From NCBI GenBank assembly GCA_017518975.1, contig JAFWTH010000073.1, positions 1 through 41,162 on the forward strand: DNA of 41,162 nucleotides, written 5' to 3'. Origin of the DNA: Clostridia bacterium. GTDB taxonomy: Bacteria > Bacillota > Clostridia > Oscillospirales > CAG-272. Both the position numbers and the translations under genes were made by a program. How positions within the stretch are numbered: the first letter of the stretch is position 1; every line of letters starts with the position of its first letter. Shown piece by piece: positions 34,304-41,162 of the stretch. Under the pieces are notes generated by a model. It searched no databases and was not told the DNA's origin. It saw only the letters and a program-made list of their open reading frames with translations.

Positions 34304-34332
34304 TTGCTTTTCCTTCCCGAAGATGGTAAAAT
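34304..34332 (+). promoter_or_regulatory. Promoter for the leucine-rich repeat gene and its leader
   Basis: -35 TTGCTT (34304-34309), 17-base spacer and -10 TAAAAT (34327-34332). The expected start of transcription is about 34339, which is the first base of the long stem in the leader. Confidence 0.7.
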
Positions 34333-34338
34333 GATTCT

Positions 34339-34492
34339 GCCAAACAAAACCGAAACAAACTCAGCGCGGGTATTTCTCGTAAAATACGCGGGCTTCATTT
34401 CTCGTGCTGAGTTTACGTGAAATCGGTTTTGTTTGGCGACAGACCGAGGCCCCGCGTGTTTTAGGTGCGCGGCTCCGGTCGCGCACTTTTTT
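34339..34492 (+). ncRNA. Candidate structured leader RNA with attenuator (class unknown)
   Basis: From the predicted transcript start, 34339-34353 pairs perfectly with 34423-34437 (15 bp, GCCAAACAAAACCGA and its complement). Inside, 34357-34370 pairs with 34401-34414 (14 bp including two G-U), and GTATTT/AAATAC (34370-34375 and 34382-34387) forms an apical hairpin. After this domain, 34442-34458 can pair imperfectly with 34466-34480, and that pairing excludes the terminator hairpin at 34465-34486. So two exclusive states are possible, as in riboswitches and attenuators. CGCGGG at 34387-34392 could also pair with CCCGCG (34451-34456), a possible pseudoknot or switch. There is no room for another promoter before the gene. 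I recognise no known riboswitch, T-box or leader peptide. Structures drawn by eye, not folded by software. Confidence 0.6.
34465..34492 (+). terminator. Leader terminator before the leucine-rich repeat gene
   Basis: GTGCGCG and CGCGCAC pair perfectly, extended inward by G-U and C-G around a TCCG loop, followed by six T (34487-34492). The gene's ribosome binding site AGGAGGA (34497-34503) begins 4 bases later, so transcripts must read through to express the gene. Confidence 0.8.
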
Positions 34493-34510
34493 ATTCAGGA
34501 GGACTTCTAA

Positions 34511-37500
34511 ATGAAAAAAACACTTTTCAGCAAAACCCTTTCGCTTATCCTCGCCCTCGCGACCGTTTTCGGTCTGTTCATCTTCTCCCCCGCCGCCTCG
34601 GCGGAAACGAGCGGGGATTGGAAATATGAAGTAGAAGACGGCAAGATGACGATCACCGGATACTCGGGCTCCGGCGGCAACGTCACGATCCCGTCTGAGA
34701 TCGACGGTTATCCCGTGACGAGCATAGGCGAAGGAGTTTTTTCCTGGTGTACCTCACTCACGAGCGTGACGATCCCCGATTCTGTGACGAGCATAGGCAA
34801 TTACGCTTTCTACGGCTGTACCGGATTGACAAGCGTGACGATACCGGACAGCGTGTCGAGTATAGGTGATTCCGCTTTCTGGGGCTGTACCTCACTCACG
34901 AGCATGACTATTCCCGACAGCGTGACGAGCATAGGCGGTGGCGCTTTCTCGGGCTGTACCTCACTCACGAGCGTGACGATCCCCGATTCCGTGATGAGCA
35001 TAGAAAGTTCCGCTTTTTTTGATACTGGTAAATATAATGATGGATCGAATTGGACGGATGGCGTTCTTTATATTGATAATTGCCTTATAGATGCTGATTC
35101 GTATACAATCAGCGATTCATATTCAATAAGAGAAGGAACGCGTCTTATTGCAGATAATGCTTTCAGTAGTTGTTCAGATCTCACGAGCGTGACAATCCCG
35201 GACTCCGTGACGAGCATAGGCGAAGGAGTTTTTTCCTGGTGTACCTCACTCACGAGCGTGACGATCCCCGATTCTGTGACGAGCATAGGCAATTACGCTT
35301 TCTACGGCTGTACCGGATTGACAAGCGTGACGATTGGAAGCAGCGTAACGAGTTTACAGGCTGACATTTTCCTAGGCTGCACGTCACTCGTTTATATAAA
35401 CGTAGATGATGATAATTCCGTTTATAGATCGGTCGACGGCGTCCTGTACAATAAAGATCTGACGGTACTTATTATTTGTCCGTACGGGAAAAACGAGATC
35501 GATATACCGGACAGCGTAACGAGCATATTATATGGTGCTTTCGAGTATTACACCTTACTCACGAACGTGACGATTGGAAGCGGCGTAACAAGTATACCGG
35601 CTGACATTTTCAGGGGCTGCACGTCACTCGTTTATATAAACGTAGATGAAGATAATCCCGTTTATAGATCAATCGACGGCGTTTTATACGACAAAGAAGT
35701 AACGGAGCTTATTTGTTGCCCGGGTGGTAAAACCGATGTCGATATTCCGAATGGTGTGACTAGCATAGGTTATTATGCTTTAAGTGATTGTAATTTGCTC
35801 ACGAATGTGACGATACCGGACAGTGTAACTAACATAGATTTTGCCGCCTTCTCCGGCTGCACCTCCTTAACGAACGTTATTATACCGAGCGGTGTTACGA
35901 GCATAGGAATTTCCGCTTTCGAGAATTGCTCTTCACTTACGAGCGTAACAATCCCGGACAGTGTGACAAATATCGGTGATCGAGTTTTTTCCGGATGTGC
36001 CGGACTTAGAAGCGTGACAATCGGTAAAGGCGTAACAAGCATAGGCTGGTACGTTTTCGATGGCTGCTCCCGACTTACGGGCGTGAACATTCCCGACCTT
36101 GTGAACAGCATAGGTGTTGGCGCTTTCAGAGGCTGTTCTTCGCTCACGGACATTGTTATTCCCGACGGCGTTACGAGCATAGATAATGAACTTTTCGACC
36201 GTTGTAGTTCACTCACAAGAGTATCGATCCCGGACAACGTGACAAGCATAGGCTCGTACGCTTTCAGTGATTGTACTTCACTCACAAGCATTACGATCCC
36301 TGACAGCGTGACGAGCATAGGTTATTACACTTTTATCAACACCGGGATTAATAATGATGAATCAAATTGGACGGATGGAGTTCTTTATATCGATAATTGC
36401 CTTATAGATGCTGGTTCAGATGCAATCAGCGGTTCATATTCAATAAGAGAAGGAACGCGTCTTATTGCAGATAATGCTTTCAGTAGTTGTTCAGATCTCA
36501 CGAGCGTGACGATCCCGGACAGCGTGATGAACATAGGATATTACGCTTTCTCGCACTGTACCTCGCTCACGAGTGTGACGATCCCTGACAACGTGACAAG
36601 CATAGGCGGTGGCGCTTTCTCGGGCTGTACCTCACTCACGAGTGTGACGATCCCCGACAGCGTGACGAGTATAGGAGACAGCGCTTTCAGCTGGTGCGAA
36701 TCGCTCACAAATTTGACGATCCCCGACAGCGTGACGAGTATAGGAGACAGCGCTTTCTCGGATTGCATCTCGCTTACAAGCATAACTATACCCGATTCCG
36801 TTACAAGAATAGGTCGATGGGTGTTTGACAGATCCGCGATTTATAATGATAAATCCAACTGGAAAGACGGAGTTCTCTATATCGGCGACTGCCTGATAGA
36901 AGCAGACTCGTCAGTCGACGGTTCATATACGGTAATTGAGGGAACGCGAATAATCGCCGACTGCGCTTTCTATCGTTGCGGATCACTTCTTACGAGCGTT
37001 ACTATTCCTGATACGGTCAGGTATATTGGAAATTGGACCTTCAATTATTGCGATTCGCTCTCGAGCGTAGAGTTATCCGAATCCTTAGTGTGCTTGGGCG
37101 ACGGCGTTTTCTACGGGTGCAAATCTCTTACAAGCGTGACGTTACCCGCCTCCTTAACGAGCATAGGAGACGAGACTTTCGATTATTGCACCTCGCTTGA
37201 ATCAATAAATGCAGATGATGACAATTCCGTATTCAAATCTGTTGACGGAGTCCTGTATGACAAAGAAGTAAAAGTGCTCGTTCTTTGCCCTGAGGCAAAA
37301 ACGAAAGTGGATATACCCGACTCGGTTACGGCTTTCGGTCGAGCTTCCTTTTTTAACTGCAGATCTATGACAAGCATTGAAATACCCGAATCTGTTACCG
37401 TTATCAGCGGTTCCGGCTTGGGATGGATTCCCGGTCGGCCTCAAGCTCATTTTATTGAGGGATTTACTATATACGGTCACGATAACACGGAAGCTGAGAG

Positions 37501-38521
37501 ATATGCAAATGAGAATTCATTTATTTTCGTAATTCTCGGAGAAGCGCACGTTCATGCATATACCGACGTTGTGACCGCGCCAACATGCACGGAACAAGGA
37601 TATACCACCCACACCTGCGAGTGCGGCGATTCTTACGTTGATACCTACATGTACGCTCTGGGTCACGTTCCCGCCGAAGCGGTCCGGGAAAACGAAAAAG
37701 CTGCGACCTGCACGGAAGCAGGATCGTATGACGAGGTCGTATACTGCTCCGTATGCAAATCGGAGCTGAGCCGCGAGGCGAAGACGACCGACGCCCTCGG
37801 ACACGAGTTCGGAGATTGGGCTGTAAAGACTGCTCCGACCTGTACCGCAAAGGGCACGGAGGAACGCATATGCGCACGTTGCGAAGCGATCGAATCGCGC
37901 GAAACTGACGCTCTCGGTCACGACTTTGGAACCGACGGTAACGCCGAGAAATGCGCCGTCTGCGGCGAGAAGAATCCCGACTACAAGCCGCCTGTTGAAT
38001 TCAAGGACGTAAAAGAAGACGCTTACTACGCCGAGCCGGTCGCTTGGGCTGTCGCGAAGAATATCACAGCCGGTACGAGCGCGACGACCTTCTCGCCCGA
38101 CGAGGGCTGTACGCGCGGGCAGGTCGTAACGTTCCTGTGGCGCGCGGCGGGTCAGCCGGAGCCGAGCGGGGCGAAAAATCCGTTCAAGGACGTCAAGGAG
38201 AGCGATTATTTCTACAAAGCGGTCCTCTGGGCGGTGGAAAACGAAGTCACCGCGGGAACGAGAGCGAATACGTTCTCGCCTGGCGACGTCTGCACGAGGG
38301 GACAGATAGTGACCTTCCTTTGGCGCGCGAACGGCAAGCCGACGCCGACTGAGACGAAAAATCCGTTCAAGGATGTGAAGACGACGGATTATTTCTACAA
38401 CGCGGTCCTCTGGGCGGTCGAAAAGGGCATAACCCTCGGAACCGACGCGACGCATTTCAGCCCGGGAGATACCTGTACCCGCGGGCAGGTCGTTACTTTC
38501 CTCTATCGCGACATGGCGTGA
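34511..38521 (+). CDS. BspA-like leucine-rich repeat surface protein with C-terminal SLH
   Basis: A 1336-residue exported protein. The signal peptide ends at ASA (residue 31). Residues about 32-1010 contain roughly 31 repeats of the BspA/LRR_5 type (consensus LTSVTIPDSVTSIGxxAFxxC, about 23 residues), interrupted by non-repeat insertions such as SVDGVLYDKE. Residues about 1013-1160 hold Cys/His-rich units of the pattern APTCTxxGxxxxxCxxC ending in ALGH, common in Clostridia surface proteins. Three SLH domains (about 1162-1336) close the protein, unlike the N-terminal SLH of its neighbours. BspA-like proteins bind host matrix proteins or other bacteria. AGGAGGA precedes the ATG at 7 bases. A structured leader with a terminator suggests expression is switched. 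Nucleotide repeats make copy-number change likely. Confidence 0.9.
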   Translation: MKKTLFSKTLSLILALATVFGLFIFSPAASAETSGDWKYEVEDGKMTITGYSGSGGNVTIPSEIDGYPVTSIGEGVFSWCTSLTSVTIPDSVTSIGNYAFYGCTGLTSVTIPDSVSSIGDSAFWGCTSLTSMTIPDSVTSIGGGAFSGCTSLTSVTIPDSVMSIESSAFFDTGKYNDGSNWTDGVLYIDNCLIDADSYTISDSYSIREGTRLIADNAFSSCSDLTSVTIPDSVTSIGEGVFSWCTSLTSVTIPDSVTSIGNYAFYGCTGLTSVTIGSSVTSLQADIFLGCTSLVYINVDDDNSVYRSVDGVLYNKDLTVLIICPYGKNEIDIPDSVTSILYGAFEYYTLLTNVTIGSGVTSIPADIFRGCTSLVYINVDEDNPVYRSIDGVLYDKEVTELICCPGGKTDVDIPNGVTSIGYYALSDCNLLTNVTIPDSVTNIDFAAFSGCTSLTNVIIPSGVTSIGISAFENCSSLTSVTIPDSVTNIGDRVFSGCAGLRSVTIGKGVTSIGWYVFDGCSRLTGVNIPDLVNSIGVGAFRGCSSLTDIVIPDGVTSIDNELFDRCSSLTRVSIPDNVTSIGSYAFSDCTSLTSITIPDSVTSIGYYTFINTGINNDESNWTDGVLYIDNCLIDAGSDAISGSYSIREGTRLIADNAFSSCSDLTSVTIPDSVMNIGYYAFSHCTSLTSVTIPDNVTSIGGGAFSGCTSLTSVTIPDSVTSIGDSAFSWCESLTNLTIPDSVTSIGDSAFSDCISLTSITIPDSVTRIGRWVFDRSAIYNDKSNWKDGVLYIGDCLIEADSSVDGSYTVIEGTRIIADCAFYRCGSLLTSVTIPDTVRYIGNWTFNYCDSLSSVELSESLVCLGDGVFYGCKSLTSVTLPASLTSIGDETFDYCTSLESINADDDNSVFKSVDGVLYDKEVKVLVLCPEAKTKVDIPDSVTAFGRASFFNCRSMTSIEIPESVTVISGSGLGWIPGRPQAHFIEGFTIYGHDNTEAERYANENSFIFVILGEAHVHAYTDVVTAPTCTEQGYTTHTCECGDSYVDTYMYALGHVPAEAVRENEKAATCTEAGSYDEVVYCSVCKSELSREAKTTDALGHEFGDWAVKTAPTCTAKGTEERICARCEAIESRETDALGHDFGTDGNAEKCAVCGEKNPDYKPPVEFKDVKEDAYYAEPVAWAVAKNITAGTSATTFSPDEGCTRGQVVTFLWRAAGQPEPSGAKNPFKDVKESDYFYKAVLWAVENEVTAGTRANTFSPGDVCTRGQIVTFLWRANGKPTPTETKNPFKDVKTTDYFYNAVLWAVEKGITLGTDATHFSPGDTCTRGQVVTFLYRDMA
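34713..34842 (+). repeat. 130-bp perfect direct repeat, copy 1
   Basis: Identical, base for base by eye, to 35205-35334. Lies in the leucine-rich repeat region; the copies are 492 bases (164 codons) apart, so recombination between them keeps the frame. Confidence 0.85.
35035..35202 (+). repeat. Near-identical internal repeat, copy 1
   Basis: About 168 bases matching 36352-36519 at all but roughly a dozen positions, offset 1317 bases (439 codons). Encodes the segment SNWTDGVLYIDNCLIDA and the following repeat. It is more AT-rich than the surrounding gene. Confidence 0.75.
35205..35334 (+). repeat. 130-bp perfect direct repeat, copy 2
   Basis: Second copy of the repeat at 34713-34842. It directly follows the 35035-35202 unit. 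Confidence 0.85.
36352..36519 (+). repeat. Near-identical internal repeat, copy 2
   Basis: Partner of 35035-35202. A third, strongly diverged version (SNWKDGVLYIGDCLIEA) is encoded near 36850-36910. Confidence 0.75.
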
Positions 38522-38561
38522 AACAGTATCTTCACCTAAACACCCGAATGAATAAGTTTAC

Positions 38562-38685
38562 AGTTATGAGTTATGATTTTCGCTTCGCGAAAAGTTATGA
38601 TATGATCGCCCGGATGCGTCAACGTTGCCGGAGGCAACTCATAACTTGCCAAAGGCAATCATAACTCATAGTTCGCCGAAGGCGA
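38562..38685. repeat. Hairpin array with TCATAACT spacers
   Basis: Four small hairpins with three-base loops in about 110 bases: TTTTCGC/GCGAAAA (38577-38593), GTTGCC/GGCAAC (38624-38638), TTGCC/GGCAA (38646-38658) and TCGCC/GGCGA (38673-38685). They are separated by TTATGA on one side and TCATAACT on the other, and the outer parts form a larger inverted repeat (38562-38575 against 38659-38672). A further GCGGC/GCCGC hairpin lies at 38735-38747. No ORF is supported in 38522-38989. Confidence 0.65.
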
Positions 38686-38766
38686 TCATAACTGCGGCTT
38701 CTCCTCCCGCGCCCGCAGGCGAATTTCAATCAACGCGGCGAAGCCGCGGCATAAGGTGCGGAGGCC

Positions 38767-38813
38767 CTCGTGAATATTTACGGAAGCGTAATTATCGGTT
38801 ACCGATTCACGAG
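38767..38813. other. Three-armed palindromic element
   Basis: An outer stem CTCGTGA/TCACGAG (38767-38773 with 38807-38813) encloses two hairpins, TTACG/CGTAA (38778-38791) and ATCGG/CCGAT (38794-38806). The 47 bases could fold as a compact three-way junction in RNA or single-stranded DNA. No known family recognised. Confidence 0.5.
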
Positions 38814-38892
38814 ACGTATGATCGAAGTTGTCCTCCCTACGGTCACGAAATGAAAAACTCATAAAACGGTTGATATGGCGCGTGAATCGCCA

Positions 38893-38926
38893 AGGAAAGC
38901 CTTCTTCGCCTCGGAGAAGGCTTTTT
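38893..38926 (+). terminator. Terminator upstream of the last SLH gene
   Basis: AAAGCCTTCT (38896-38905) pairs with AGAAGGCTTT (38915-38924), a 10-bp stem, with flanking A and T tracts. It lies directly before the promoter of the last gene and insulates it from the hairpin region. Confidence 0.8.
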
Positions 38927-38928
38927 CC

Positions 38929-38957
38929 TTGCAATCAATTTCCCTATTTGCTATAAT
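38929..38957 (+). promoter_or_regulatory. Promoter for the SLH-beta-helix gene
   Basis: -35 TTGCAA (38929-38934), 17-base spacer and perfect -10 TATAAT (38952-38957), about 32 bases before the start codon. Confidence 0.72.
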
Positions 38958-38989
38958 TGAATCACAATAAAAATCATTCCGGAGTCGTT

Positions 38990-41162
38990 ATGAAAAAAAT
39001 AATCTCGCTTATTTTCGCACTACTTGTGCTCGCGTCCTGCGTAACCGTCGTCTCGGCGGCTAATACGGGCTTTTCGGAAGTATCGTCGAGTTGCTTTCAC
39101 GACGTGACGGACGAACGCTGGAGCGCGGAAGCAATAAAATACTCCGTCGATAAAGGATATATGAACGGCGTCGGCGACGGAAAATTCGACCCCGCGGGGT
39201 CCTTGACCCGCGCGATGGTTGCCACGGTTCTGTGGCGTCGCGAGGGATCCCCCGCACCGACCGCGCCGAGCGGATTCTCCGACGTACCGTCGGGCGCGTG
39301 GTATGCGGACGCGGTATCTTGGGCTAAGAGCGCCGGCGTCGTAAACGGGATGACCGCGACGACGTTCGCGCCGAACGCTTTCATCACCCGTGAGCAATTA
39401 GCGACGATGCTGTTCAGGTTTTCGTCGACCGCTCCGGTCTCCGTTCCGGAGCGCGCCGATCTCTCCACCTTCGCGGACGATGAGAAAGCGTCCGGATGGG
39501 CGAGGGAATCGCTCGAATGGGCAGTCGAAGCGGGTCTGATCAACGGCACGGACGGCAACCGTCTCGCGCCCGGTGGTCTCGCCACCCGCGAGCAGTTCGC
39601 CGCGATGATCGGGAGATACGACAGCGCCTTCGCGCTGAAATACAACCCGCCCGTGATCCGCTCACATTATACCGAAAAGCCCTACCCGCTCGTCGACGAC
39701 GCCGATATATACGTGGCAACCGACGGCAACGACTCGAACCCCGGAACGTTTGAAAAACCTCTTGCTACGTTCGCCGGAGCCGTCGCAAAAGTCCGTGAGA
39801 TTAAGGCGGTCAAAACAGAGGGAGATATAACTGTCGCGTTCAAAGCCGGGAATTACGGACCCGTCGAACTCGAACTCACCGCGGAAGACGGAGGATCGTC
39901 CGATCAGCAGATAATCTACTGCGCTTACGGCGACGGCAATGTTACGTTCGATAACGGGATCACGATAAAAAAAGACGATTTCTCGCCGCTTTCGGAAAGT
40001 GAAAAACAGTTGTTCAACGACCGTTTTGCCGACCGTATCAAAAAAATTGACGTAGGCGCGCTGATCGACGACGTACCCGGTTTTTACGATTTTGCTCTGT
40101 TCAGCGACGACGATCTTTGTTCGCCGGCAAGATATCCCAACAAATTCCCCGACGGCTCGGATCAGTTCATACAGGCCGCCGAGACCTGGGACGAGGATCC
40201 CGATCTGTTCACGTTGAATATTTTCAACGGTCTCGTTGCCCGAAGGCTCGAAAAATACTCGGACGGGATGATCTCAGGCATGGTCCTTTACGGATATCTG
40301 GTCAGAGGGTTCAGAAAGGATACGTTCGAGGCGGTTTCGTACGACAGGGACACCGGGCTGATGAGAGTTGAAAAAAGCTCGTCGAATGAGTTCGGCGGGC
40401 GCCTCAGATCCGGGTGGCGCGACGCGGACGGACAAGGTATCAGGATGATCTTCGAAAACGTCTCGTACGAACTCGATTATGCCGGAGAATACTGGCTTGA
40501 CAGAGACACCGGCATCCTTTACGTCTACGAACCGGACGCCGATTATCATATTCCCCTGCCCCACGGCGAATACAAAATCAGGGGAATAAAGCACTTCGTA
40601 GACGACAACGTGGACGAGCTGCCTTCATACTGCGCGATCTACGCCGAAAACACCGGATATATCACTTTCCGCGGTTTCTCGTTTACCAATAACGTCGACG
40701 AGTTCATTCTCGGCTACAGGACGTCGGGTATAAAGATCGACAGATGTTCGTTCGATTGCTGTACGGGCGACAATCAGCTTCTTTTCGAATATTCCCTCGA
40801 CGGAGAGCCGCTCGGACTCGAAGTGACCGACTGTGAATTCGATCTGTGCGCCGGTCGTCACGTTTACGTCGCCGATATGGCGGACACCGACAACAAGTTT
40901 ACCGACAGAACCGACGCCGTTATAGACAACTGCCTTTTTTCCAACTCCAATATGATGTTCGACGCGGAGGGCGCGGTCAATCTGTACCGGTGTTCGGGCG
41001 GTACCGTCAGCCATTGCGTATTTGAAAAATGCTGCCGGTACGGCGTTATGTTTACCGGTTCCATCGACGTTACGGTCGAATACAACGCTTTCGAATCCGT
41101 TATGACGAACTCCGACGACGGCGGCGTTACCCGCGGTTACAACTGCGCGGACGGGTACGCAG
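38990..41162 (+). CDS. SLH-anchored right-handed beta-helix protein (partial)
   Basis: Open from ATG 38990 to the window end (724 codons, no stop). GGAG (38981-38984) precedes the start. The signal MKKIISLIFALLVLASC could be read as a lipobox at residue 17 or as a signal peptidase I site at VSA-AN. Three SLH domains (about 40-210) carry KGYMNGVGDGKFDPAGSLTR, closely related to the two phosphoesterase paralogues. Residues about 235-560 open with DADIYVATDGNDSNPGTF, the DUF1565/beta-helix start, followed by YCAYGDGNVTFDNGI as in the paralogues. From about 560 short parallel beta-helix rungs appear (ITFRGFSFTNN, VEYNAFESV). Here the helix continues where the paralogues switch to a phosphoesterase. 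Likely a polysaccharide lyase or glycosidase; the C-terminus is unseen. Confidence 0.85.
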   Translation, partial: MKKIISLIFALLVLASCVTVVSAANTGFSEVSSSCFHDVTDERWSAEAIKYSVDKGYMNGVGDGKFDPAGSLTRAMVATVLWRREGSPAPTAPSGFSDVPSGAWYADAVSWAKSAGVVNGMTATTFAPNAFITREQLATMLFRFSSTAPVSVPERADLSTFADDEKASGWARESLEWAVEAGLINGTDGNRLAPGGLATREQFAAMIGRYDSAFALKYNPPVIRSHYTEKPYPLVDDADIYVATDGNDSNPGTFEKPLATFAGAVAKVREIKAVKTEGDITVAFKAGNYGPVELELTAEDGGSSDQQIIYCAYGDGNVTFDNGITIKKDDFSPLSESEKQLFNDRFADRIKKIDVGALIDDVPGFYDFALFSDDDLCSPARYPNKFPDGSDQFIQAAETWDEDPDLFTLNIFNGLVARRLEKYSDGMISGMVLYGYLVRGFRKDTFEAVSYDRDTGLMRVEKSSSNEFGGRLRSGWRDADGQGIRMIFENVSYELDYAGEYWLDRDTGILYVYEPDADYHIPLPHGEYKIRGIKHFVDDNVDELPSYCAIYAENTGYITFRGFSFTNNVDEFILGYRTSGIKIDRCSFDCCTGDNQLLFEYSLDGEPLGLEVTDCEFDLCAGRHVYVADMADTDNKFTDRTDAVIDNCLFSNSNMMFDAEGAVNLYRCSGGTVSHCVFEKCCRYGVMFTGSIDVTVEYNAFESVMTNSDDGGVTRGYNCADGYA

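Noticed and set aside
34339..34492. T-box riboswitch
   Set aside because: I see no T-box consensus or specifier loop, and the downstream gene is not for aminoacylation or amino acid uptake.
34339..34492. Stand-alone small RNA with its own terminator
   Set aside because: Not excluded, but no other promoter fits between the terminator and the ribosome binding site of the following gene, so at least part of the transcription must continue into it.
34700..37200. Regular repeats that might be a CRISPR array or tandem DNA satellite
   Set aside because: The period of about 69 bases is explained by 23-residue leucine-rich repeats in an open frame; repeats are degenerate at the DNA level and there are no unique spacers.
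1..41162. Prophage, transposon, defence system, tRNA or rRNA genes
   Set aside because: No integrase, transposase, phage structural gene, restriction or CRISPR gene, and no cloverleaf or ribosomal RNA sequence was seen on either strand.

Overview
The window reads as chromosomal DNA of a fairly GC-rich member of the Firmicutes, class Clostridia, probably an uncultured gut-type lineage. The evidence is strong AGGAGG-type ribosome binding sites, sigma-A-like promoters with 17-bp spacers, many U-tailed intrinsic terminators, S-layer homology (SLH) surface proteins, a BmpA-type nucleoside ABC transporter and a FakA/FakB fatty acid kinase. I saw no phage, insertion sequence, CRISPR, rRNA or tRNA. 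Taxonomy is inferred from gene content only.

Layout. 1-439: start of an ABC exporter reading out of the window, divergent from the next block. 609-5541: a lipid operon, fakA, fakB (DegV family), a GNAT-fold acyltransferase resembling the YghO/bacterial ceramide synthase-like group, plsX and acpP, closed by a strong terminator. FakAB makes acyl-phosphate from free fatty acid, PlsX exchanges it with acyl-ACP, and the acyltransferase between them is a plausible consumer. 5607-11905: a 1577-residue SLH protein with a GH99/WbsX-like domain, followed two bases later by a cytoplasmic CocE/NonD hydrolase. 11963-13102: a Gfo/Idh/MocA oxidoreductase.

13228-23353 (all minus strand): a complete nucleoside uptake and salvage locus, tdk, deoC, deoD, a deoB-cdd gene fusion, then bmpA, the ABC ATPase and two permeases (nupOPQ type), and pyrimidine nucleoside phosphorylase. 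Imported nucleosides are deaminated or phosphorolysed, the pentose phosphate is isomerised by DeoB, and DeoC cleaves deoxyribose 5-phosphate; Tdk rescues thymidine.

23468-41162: a surface-protein island. It holds two SLH-metallophosphoesterases, an SLH-CotH kinase, a BspA-like leucine-rich repeat protein with C-terminal SLH domains, and an SLH-beta-helix protein running off the end. Between them are an endonuclease/exonuclease/phosphatase, a lipoprotein, a zinc-ribbon protein and a remnant of an FtsX-type permease. The two largest non-coding gaps (34190-34510 and 38522-38989) contain clusters of small hairpins.

Most notable: (1) a structured, attenuator-like 5' leader at about 34339-34492 in front of the leucine-rich repeat gene, which matches no RNA class I recognise; (2) the DeoB-Cdd fusion; (3) the acyltransferase inside the fatty-acid kinase operon; (4) an unrecognised Cys-anchored repeat of about 110-125 residues shared by the SLH-GH99 protein and the lipoprotein; (5) an apparent domain swap in the SLH paralogues; (6) the hairpin clusters.
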